In this document: positions 55,760 through 64,000 of the stretch, one piece after another
Layout: each line of letters starts with the position of its first letter
How positions within the stretch are numbered: position 1 is the stretch's first letter
NCBI RefSeq assembly: GCF_905171765.1
Contig: NC_053389.1
Coordinates: 214,464,624 to 214,528,623 of the forward strand
Length of the DNA: 64,000 nt
From: Bufo bufo
Taxonomy: Eukaryota; Chordata; Amphibia; Anura; Bufonidae
Direction of reading: 5' to 3'
The notes under the pieces: generated by a model
What the model saw: the letters and a program-made list of their open reading frames with translations, nothing else
Database searches by the model: none
Told to the model about the DNA's origin: nothing
Program-made: the position numbers and the translations under genes

Positions 55760-57377
55760 GCGGATATATAGAGTGCTTCTTGCAACCCTGTGTAAAAACA
55801 CTACCAACACATCTTAAAGATACCCAACACATTTTAAATATTTTAAATAGAATTGTATGGAAACCGCATTACATTCTGGGTACATTAGATGTCAAATCAT
55901 TATACACTGTTATTGAAAACACAAAAGGATGTGAGGCGGTTAAATCATGTTTACAGAATCAGGGAGAATTGGAACAAAACCAAATTGATTTTACTGGAGA
56001 TTGTATCATGTTTATTTTAAAGAATTTTTTTATTTTATTTGAAGACACTTTTTACATACAGCAGTAGGGTACCGCGATGGGGACGAGATTCGCAACGGGG
56101 TTTGCTAATATATACGTGGGGCAGTGGGAACAGCAGGTTGTCCACCCTAATGGCGAGCTCCGGGCGAATCTCGTCCTATGGAAGAGATTTTTAGACGACG
56201 TGGTGTTTATTTGGGGAGGGGGGGAGGAAGAATTAAAAAGGTTTTTTAATGAAATTAATAAAAATTAATTTTATTTAGAATTTACACCAATATTCAGCAA
56301 TAGGGAAATACATTTCTTGGATCTTACCATCTATATTGAAGACGGAAAAATACAGACAAGAACATATAACAAACCCACAGATACAAACAGCTTCATCTCA
56401 TGGGACAGCTGTCATCTGCCACAATGGTTAGAAAACATCCCAAAAAGCCAGTTTATGAGGATTAGACGCAACTGTACAAAAAAGGACGACTACCAGGCAG
56501 GAGCAGAGAAATTGCAACAGAAACTTGAACAGAGAGGTTATAACAAAGAAAAATTTATATATCAAAAAGAACTGGTAGGGAAGGCAAATAGACAGGACCT
56601 AATGAACAAAAAAAAAAAAAAAAACGGGAAAAAAAGGATGGAGAAGGTGAATCCTTTGAAATCCCATCAATCATAACACAGTATAATGGGCAGACAGGAA
56701 TACTGAGGAACATCATTAAGAGGCACTGGGAAACATTGAAAGAAGATACAATTTTGGGAGACCTTATCCCGAAGAACCCAAAATTCATATACAGAAAAGC
56801 AAGAAATGTGGGTAGCATAATAGCCCCTACTAATAAATGTGTAAGCAAAAAAAGTAAAAGCAATGAGAGTCAGACAAAAATTGGGGGTATAAAAACAAAA
56901 CTAGAGGCAGGTTTTTTCCCATGCGGCACATGTGGAGCATGTAAAAAATTTAAAATAAGCAGAAAACAACATATTAATACGCAAATAAACAATCAATGGA
57001 AAACCACGGTATCCACTCAGAAAATACGAGATCACAACACATGTAGAAGTCAGGGAGTCATATATGTAATAATATGTCCCTGTAAGAAACTATATGTGGG
57101 TCGCACTAAAAGAACCTTAAGCAAGAGGATAGGAGAACATATTTATGACATCAGGAGGAAATATGAAGGTCATCCCCTTTCAAGACATTACAAAGATAAA
57201 CATGGGGGCATTAGTGATGGCACCATATTCAGTGGAATAGAGATAGTGAAGAAAGATAAAAGGGGGGGGGGGGGACTTCATCAAAAAAATGTCCAGAGCA
57301 GAGACCCGCTGGATTTTCAATTTAAACACACTGGCGCCAGCAGGACTGATCTCAGAAAAAGAGCTATTTGCCTTTGA
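55760..57377 (+). pseudogene. Penelope-like RT (5'-truncated) and GIY-YIG nuclease, plus arm
   Basis: Begins inside the RT (LQPCVKTLPTHLKDTQHILN) and includes LDVKSLYTVIEN, a stop after FYIQQ (about 56067), MGTRFATGFANIYVGQWEQQ and the catalytic RFLDDVVFIW. A break near 56270 and another at the A-run at 56610 follow. The 56736-57377 frame holds FFPCGTCGACKK and the nuclease core GVIYVIICPCKKLYVGRTKR then KRIGEHIYDI, i.e. the GIY and YIG elements and the catalytic Arg. GIY-YIG is the target-nicking nuclease of Penelope-like elements. A G-run at 57263 interrupts the end. Confidence 0.9.
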
Positions 57378-57451
57378 GTGAACATACTATAAAGCGTAGA
57401 GGACATGAAGGGGTTAAATGAAGGAGGAGACATGGACCTATATAAACAACA

Positions 57452-57530
57452 CTAGGAGTCCATACCTGTATCCCTGAGGAAGAATAACATCTTATTCGAA
57501 ACGTGTTGGAGCACTTTTTGGTCCTCCTAG
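57452..57530 (+). ncRNA. Hammerhead-ribozyme-like fold in Penelope 3' region, plus arm
   Basis: CTAGGAG (57452-57458), CTGAGGA (57474-57480), hairpin GAATAA-CATC-TTATTC (57482-57497), GAAAC (57498-57502), short stem GTG/CAC, GTC (57521-57523), CTCCTAG (57524-57530). Same layout as the minus arm. The substitutions between arms fall in the stem-II loop and after GAAAC; the core is untouched. Confidence 0.6.
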
Positions 57531-57876
57531 CGATCCATAGCTCTGACTGTGACGTCACACGAGTGCTCCGTGAGAGCGCGAGCAAGCTGAGTTTGAAACC
57601 GAGTACTGCCGCCGGCCGGGGCAGGCTCAACATAAAAACTATCATAATAGGGTCCAGCCTCCCAATATCCCCTTCACCTTGGATGCAGGAACAGAAAGAA
57701 AGAGGACACCATCGGCACACAGGTAAATAGACAAGAATTCAGGAAAAGGTAAATACCAATCCGTAACTTGCATAGCCAAAGCGTACCTGTTGTTGTTTTC
57801 TTCTGGCACCTGCCACTCAGGAGGGAAATAGGAGGTCATCGCGCAGTACTTTAACATAAAATACTCTAGAATTCTT

Positions 57877-58109
57877 CTTCACCTCATTGAGCAGTCTGCG
57901 CTGTGCTCTTGCAGTCATCTTTACAGGACGGCCACTCCTAGGGAGAGTAGCAGCAGTGCTGAACTTTCTCCATTTATCGACATTTGTCTTACCGTGGACT
58001 GATAAACACCAAGGCTTTTGGAGATACTTTTATAACCCTTTCCAGCTTTATGCAAGTCAACAATTCTTAATCGTAGGTCTTCTGAGAGCTCTTTTGTGCG
58101 AGGCATCAT
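57877..58109 (-). pseudogene. Tc1 copy 2 transposase, N-terminal part
   Basis: [20 protein letters not shown], then [18 protein letters not shown] is the first helix-turn-helix of a Sleeping-Beauty-like Tc1 transposase. A frameshift follows, then [20 protein letters not shown] up to the TSD at 57876. With the insertion removed it joins the MSAKDLQ segment at 42762. Confidence 0.85.
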
Positions 58110-58485
58110 TCACATCAGGCAATGCTTCTTGTGAAAAGCAAACCCAGAACTGGTGTGTGTTTTTTATAGGGCAAGGCAGCTGTAACCAACACCTCCAATC
58201 TCATCTCATTGATTGGACTCCGGTTGGCTGACACCTCACTTCAATTAGCTCTTGGAGATGTCATTAGTCTAGGGGTTCACAAACTTTTTCCACCTGCACT
58301 GTGAATGTTTACATGGTGTGTTCAATAAAAACATGGCAACATTGAATTCTTTGTGTGTTATTAGTTTAAGCAGACAGTGATTGCCTATTGTTGTGACTTA
58401 GATGAAGATCAGATCACATTTTATGATCAATTTGTGCAGATATCCATATCATTCCAAAGAGTTCACACACTTTTTCTTGCAACTG

Positions 58486-58598
58486 TACATGCAGACCTGC
58501 TAAAATGTGAATTTTCATGTATTGCGCCAAAATATTTGCATCATTATTGCCGATTAGCACAATCGCACAATCGCAAATATATTAGAGCACTCTATCTG
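58486..58598. other. Old repeat flank, no gene
   Basis: Continuation of the AT-rich host repeat interrupted by Tc1 copies 1 and 2 (CGCACAATCGCAAATATATT). Confidence 0.3.
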
Positions 58599-59960
58599 TG
58601 TAACACCCCAGAGTTGTGTTACAAAACTCTTTCACCCCGCTACAACCTGTTGAGAGTATTTGCCTTGTCATCTTGTGTAATTTCACATAATATTCTCACA
58701 AATGTGCATTGTAAGCCTTGTTACATGTATACTGCTGTAATTTCTATGTTCACCAGCAGGTCGCAGCAATGCGTTAACAAGGACTTAAATCAGTTTAGTG
58801 TTTCTAGGCTGGAATAGTACAGGGGTAGGGTGTGCATGCGAGGAGCTCCCAGATATAGGGATCCAAGCTAGGATCTTGTCTCGGCTGAGACAATTACCAT
58901 CATCCCCAGCAAACAACTTGAGTTCCAGGAAGAAGCATACCCTGAGACAATAGCTATGAGTACCGTCCAGAGACCCAGGAGAAGCCATATTCCTCCTCAG
59001 CTAGTCAGTCCCCAGACAGCAGAAGATAGAGTGCAGAAGCCAAATTCCTGACACAGTTTTGAACTACAAAGCAGACGTCCTTTCCTGCAAAGCTCCAGGT
59101 ACATGATAGAGCAGAAGATATATTCCTGCCACACATTGCCAATACCTGCTGGGACCAAAGACTAATGCTGTACCTTTCTTGGATGAAAGCTACAACCAGT
59201 AAAGACAAGTTTGAACTTTACCCAAGGTCTGGATCTCAATTACTGCTGCAAATTCCTCTATTACTCCTACTAGCACCACACTCAATTTATTGCAAGTAAG
59301 CCAGGATCCAGGAGTCCAGCCGTACCCAGGTAGGAGACACCATTGACACTATTACCACTACCATACAGAGACATTACACCACTCTGGCATTCCTAACCTG
59401 GTACATGAGTTACAACACCCTAAAGGGCCCTGTGTTAGTACCCTGCACACGCTGCAATTGACATCACGAACAAACTATAGACTATTATACCCATATCCTG
59501 ACCCACTGCATAATTTAGAGTCCTTGTAACTGTACCGACGGTTCTGCTCATTGCAAAAGTGGCATCACTGGAACAGGATACGAACCAAATTGTGTGCCTA
59601 TCCCTGCCTAGCAGGATCGGATTGAGTTGTGTGCCTATCCCTGCCAACAGAACCGGATCCAATTGTGTGCCTTAGCAGGATCAAATTGCATGTTTCACAG
59701 TACTGCAAGATCTGAGGATTGTGCCAAAACCCTGAAAATTGTCTTTATTTCTGTGCCAGAAAGCGCTATACAGTGCGCACCAGCACAGGGAGAACTCGTC
59801 TACGAGGCTACCGTACCTGAGATCCGGGTCTCCCAGCTCGTGAAAAGAGCTGGCCCGTGCACGTTTGGAGTGTCCCTAAAGCCTGCGCATGCCGCGACTG
59901 GTAGAGAGACAGCCGCCGACGACCAGACATCCCCTAAGATGGCCACCGACGCTAAGATAC
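58599..59960 (+). mobile_element. 5' LTR and leader of an LTR retrotransposon related to the cold-shock element
   Basis: LTR 58599-59456 begins TGTAACACCCCAGAG and ends ACACGCTGCA, the same GCTGCA end as the element at 10625-15222. It is followed directly by ATTGACATCACGAACAAAC, a decayed form of that element's TGGCGTCACGAACAGGAT. The leader has AAAGCGCTATACAGTGCGC against AAAGCGCTGTGCAGTGTTGCGC in the other, and ends in CTAAGATGGCCACCGACGCT (ATG at 59939) against CTAAAGATGGCCGCTGAGGC. The coding part stops after a few codons, where TTAA-element repeat begins. No second LTR in the window. Confidence 0.65.
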
Positions 59961-59964
59961 CCTA

Positions 59965-61074
59965 TACAAGGAAATCGCCTAAAAACTGAAAAAAATATGG
60001 CTCTCAGACTATGGAAACACTAAAACATGATTGTTTTGCTTCAAAAAAGAAATCATTGTGTAAAACTTACATAAATTAAAAAAAAGTATACATATTAGGT
60101 ATCGCCGCATCCGTGACAACCTGGTCTATAAAAATATCACATGATCTAACCTGTCAGATGAATGTTGTAAATAACAAAAAAAGAAAACGGTGCCAAAACA
60201 GCTATTTCTTGTTATCTTGCCTCACAAAAAGTGTAATATAGAGCAACCAAAAATCATATGTACCCTAAACTAGTACCAACAATACTGCCACCCTATCCAG
60301 TAGTTTCTAAAATGGGGCAATATTTTTGGAGTTTCTACTCTAGGGGGGCATCAGGGGGGCTTCAAATGTGACATGGTGTCAAAAAAACCAGTCCAGCAAA
60401 ATCTGCCTTCCAAAAACCGTATGGCATTCCTTTCCTTCTGCGCCCTGCCGTGTGCCCGTACAGTAGTTTACGACCACATATGGGGTGTTTCTGTAAACTA
60501 CAGAATAAGGGCCATAAATATTGAGTTTGGTTTGGCTGTTAACCCTTGCTTTGTAACTGGAAAAAAATTATTAAAATGGAAAATCTGCCAAAAAAGTGAA
60601 ATTTTGAAATTGTATCTCTATTTTCCATTAATTCTTGTGGAACACCTAAAGGGTTAACGACGTTTGTAAAATCAGTTTTGAATACCTTGAGGGGTGTAGT
60701 TTCTTAGATGGGGTCACTTTTATGGAGTTTCTACTCTAGGGGTGCATCAGGGGGGCTTCAAATGGGACATGGTGTAAAAAAAAACAGTCCTGCAAAATCT
60801 GCCTTCCAAAAACCGAATGGCATTCCTTTCCTTCTGCTCCCTGCCGTGTGCCCGTTCAGTAGTTTAGGACCACATATGGGGTGTTTCTGTAAACTACAGA
60901 ATCAGGGCCATAAATATTGAGTTTGGTTTGACTGTTAACCCTTGCTTTGTAACTGGGAAAAAAATTATTAAAATGGAAAATCTGCCAAAAAAGTGAAATT
61001 TTTAAATTGTATCTCTATTTTCCATTAATTCTTGTGGAACACCTAAAGGGTTAACAAAATTAGTAAAATCTGTT
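59965..61074. repeat. TTAA-element internal repeats, 395-bp units
   Basis: Closely related to 27700-28800: ATCGCCTAAAAACTGAAAAA, TACATATTAGGTATCGCC, then 396-bp units marked by TGGGG(TCAC)TTTT-GGAGTTTCTACTCTAGG at about 60313 and 60709. No CCCCTTAAGGACT end on the left, so it is truncated or recombined. Ends where a TTAA insertion starts. Frames here are repeat products. Confidence 0.8.
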
Positions 61075-61078
61075 TTAA

Positions 61079-64000
61079 CCACCTCAGCCCCCAGTGCTTA
61101 AACACCCTGAAAGACCAGGCCACTTTTTACACTTCTGACCTACACTACTTTCACCGTTTATTGCTCGGTCATGCAACTTACCACCCAAATGAATTTTACC
61201 TCCTTTTCTTCTCACTAATAGAGCTTTCATTTGGTGGTATTTCATTGCTGCTGACATTTTTACTTTTTTTGTTATTAATCGAAATTTAAAGATTTTTTTG
61301 CAAAAAAATGACATTTTTCACTTTCAGTTGTAAAATTTTGCAAAAAAAACGAGATCCATATAGAAATTTTGCTCTAAATTTATAGTTCTACATGTCTTTG
61401 ATAAAAAAAAAATGTTTGGGTAAAAAAAAAATGGTTTGGGTAAAAGTTATAGCGTTTACAAACTATGGTACAAAAATGTGAATTTCCGCTTTTTGAAGCA
61501 GCTCTGACTTTCTGAGCACCTGTCATGTTTCCTGAGGTTCTACAATGGCCAGACAGTACAAACACCCCACAAATGACCCCATTTCTGAAAGTACACACCC
61601 TAAGGTATTCGCTGATGGGCATAGTGAGTTCATAGAACTTTTTATTTTTTGTCACAAGTTAGCGGAAAATGATGATTTTTTTTTTTATTTTTTTTTTTCT
61701 TACAAAGTCTCATATTCCACTAACTTGTGACAAAAAATAAAAAGTTCTATGAACTCACTATGCCCATCAGCGAATACCTTGGGGTCTCTTCTTTCCAAAA
61801 TGGGGTCACTTGTGGGGTAGTTATACTGCCCTGGCATTCTAGGGGCCCAAATGTGTGGTAAGGAGTTTGAAATCAAATTCAGTAAAAAATGACCTGTGAA
61901 ATCCGAAAGGTGCTCTTTGGAATATGGGCCCCTTTGCCCACCTAGGCTACAAAAAAGTGTCACACATCTGGTATCTCCGTACTCAGGAGAAGGTGGGGAA
62001 TGTGTTTTGGGGTGTCATTTTATATATACCCATGCTGGGTGAGAGAAATATCTTGGCAAAAGACAACTTTTCCCATTTTTTTATACAAAGTTGTCATTTG
62101 ACCAAGATATTTATCTCACCCAGCATGGGTATATGTAAAAAGACACCCCAAAACACATTCCTCACCTTCTCCTGAGTACGGGGATACCAGATGTGTGACG
62201 CTTTTTTGCAGCCTAGGTGGGCAAAGGGGCCCATATTCCAAAGAGCACCTTTCGGATTTCACTCCTCATTTTTTCCTGAATTTGATTTCAAACTCCTTAC
62301 CACACATTTGGGCCCCTAGAATACCAGGGCAGTATAACTACCCCACAAGTGACCCCATTTTGGAAAGAAGACACCCCAAGGTATTCCGTGAGGGGCATGG
62401 CGAGTTCCTAGAATTTTTTATTTTTTGTCACAAGTTAGTGGAAAATGATGATTTTTTTTTTTTTTTTCATACAAAGTCTCATATTCCACAAACTTCTGAC
62501 AAAAAATAAAAACTTCCATGAACTCACTATGCCCATCAGCGAATACCTTGGGGTCTCTTCTTTCCAAAATGGGGTCACTTGTGGGGTAGTTATACTGCCC
62601 TGGCATTCTAGGGGCCCAAATGTGTGGTAAGTAGGTAAATGACCTGTGAAATCCGAAAGGTGCTCTTTGGAATGTGGGCCCCTTTGCCCACCTAGGCTGC
62701 AAAAAAGTGTCACACATCTGGTATCTCCGTACTCAGGAGAAGTTGAGGAATGTGTTTTGGGGTGTCTTTTTACATATACCCATGCTGGGTGAGATAAATA
62801 TCTTGGTCAAATGCCAACTTTGTATAAAAAAATGGGAAAAGTTGTCTTTTGCCAAGATATTTCTCTCACCCAGCATGGGTATATGTAAAATGACACCCCA
62901 AAACACATTCCCCAACTTCTCCCGATTACGGAGATACCAGATGTGTGACACTTTTTTGCAGCCTAGGTGGGCAAAGGGGCCCATATACAAAAGAGCACCT
63001 TTCGGATTTCACAGGTCATTTTTTACAGAATTTGATTTCAAACTCCTTACCACACATTTGGGCCCCTAGAATGCCAGGGCAGTATAACTACCCCACAAGT
63101 GACCCCATTTTGGAAAGAAGAGACCCCAAGGTATTCGCTGATGGGCATAGTGAGTTCATGGAACTTTTTATTTTTTGTCACAAGTTAGTGGAATATGAGA
63201 CTTTGTATGAAAAAAAAAAAAAAAAAAATCATCATTTTCCACTAACTTGTGACAAAAAATAAAAAATTCTAGGAACTCGCCATGCCCCTCACGGAATACC
63301 TTGGGGTGTCTTCTTTCCAAAATGGGGTCACTTGTGGGGTAGTTATACTGCCCTGGCATTTTCCAGGGGCCCTAATGTGTGGTAAGTAGGTAAATGACCT
63401 GTGAAATCCTAAAGGTGCTCTTTGGAATATGGGCCCCTTTGCCCACCTAGGCTGCAAAAAAGTGTCACACATGTGGTATCGCCGTATTCAGGAGACGTTG
63501 GGGAATGTGTTTTGGGGTGTCATTTTACATATACCCATGCTGGGTGAGAGAAATATCTTGGCAAAAGACAACTTTTCCCATTTTTTTATACAAAGTTGGC
63601 ATTTGACCAAGATATTTCTCTCACCCAGCATGGGTATATGTAAAATGACACCCCAAAACACATTCCCCAACTTCTCCTGAGTACGGCGATACCAGATGTG
63701 TGACACTTTTTTGCAGCCTAGATGCGCAAAGGTGCCCAAATTCCTTTTAGGAGGGCATTTTTAGACATTTGGATACCAGACTTCTTCTCACGCTTTGGGG
63801 CCCCTAGAATGCCAGGGCAGTATAAATACCCCACATGTGACCCCATTTTGGAAAGAAGACACCCCAAGGTATTCAATGAGGGGCATGGCGAGTTCATAGA
63901 AATTTTTTTTTTTTGGCACAAGTTAGCGGAAATTGATATTTTTTATTTTTTTCTCACAAAGTCTCCCGTTCCGCTAACTTGGGACAAAAATTTCAATCTT
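61079..64000. mobile_element. TTAA-start element made of alternating inverted repeats, runs off the window
   Basis: TTAA at 61075-61078, then CCACCTCAGCCCCCAGTGCTT. From about 61560 the sequence alternates the same arm in forward and reverse orientation, with turning points near 61690, 62080, 62460, 62825, 63215, 63590 and 63950 (spacing about 370-390 bp). Two kinds of turning point alternate: the AAATGATGATTTTTTT/AGTTAGTGGAA type and the CCCATTTTTTTATACAAAGTTG type. Arms carry CATCAGCGAATACCTTGGGG, CACTTGTGGGGTAGTTATA, GTGCTCTTTGGAATATGGGC and CCCATGCTGGGTGAGAGAAA. No coding gene; the many frames on both strands are the same repeat read twice. Confidence 0.8.

Noticed and set aside
61545..63921. 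Many open frames of 60-130 codons on both strands with recurring peptides (KKVSHIWYLRTQEKL, YNYPTSDPILERR).
   Set aside because: The same repeat arm is read in alternating orientations. The frames follow the repeat, have no domain and are not genes.

Overview
The window looks like repeat-dense DNA from a vertebrate, most likely a frog or toad. I infer this from the mixture present: Ngaro-type tyrosine-recombinase retrotransposons, a Penelope-like element with a GIY-YIG nuclease, a chromovirus, an L1/Tx1-type LINE, Tc1 transposons, hAT and Harbinger-like MITEs, and long TTAA-flanked repeats. I recognise no host gene, tRNA or rRNA. Every convincing coding region belongs to a mobile element. Much of the window is elements inserted inside elements, and target-site duplications (TSDs) let the order be read.

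Region by region. 1-3392: left-truncated Ty1/copia element on the minus strand, whose gag is split by a hAT element (775-2566, 8-bp TSD). 3393-5450: decayed hAT transposon with a BED-finger remnant and 172-bp tandem repeats, itself carrying another hAT insert (4083-4901). 5630-6164: MITE split by a foldback Penelope-like tail (5786-6000, 13-bp TSD). 7094-7378: Harbinger-like MITE. 9706-29384: a foldback MITE blown apart by a LINE (10332-26073, 14-bp TSD) and a 3.2-kb TTAA element (26111-29333). The LINE carries two LTR retrotransposons: a 4.6-kb non-autonomous one in ORF1, encoding a protein with a cold-shock domain, and a complete 5.3-kb chromovirus in ORF2.

29555-31405: two more TIR elements. 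31406-37605: a MITE split by Ngaro element 1 (31633-37503). 37608-39944: hAT debris with clustered palindromes and a transposase C-terminus. 39945-41525: Tc1 copy 1. 41753-58485: Tc1 copy 2, split by a 15-kb Penelope-like inverted pair (42763-57866, 10-bp TSD). That pair contains Ngaro element 2 (43027-49522), Tc1 copy 3 (50157-51795) and a second foldback (55279-55704). 58599-59960: 5' LTR and leader of another LTR element related to the cold-shock one. 59965-64000: TTAA-element repeats ending in an array of alternating inverted repeats that runs off the window.

The two Penelope arms are paralogous, so one arm shows the empty site of insertions in the other. This fixes the ends of Ngaro 2 and Tc1 copy 3 to the base. 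The most unusual items are the cold-shock-domain retroelement protein, two hammerhead-ribozyme-like folds in the Penelope arms, the recurrent outward-facing inverted Penelope insertions, a LINE 3' transduction, a chain of about twelve hairpins, and a repeat array with eight CACGTG boxes upstream of a Ngaro gag.
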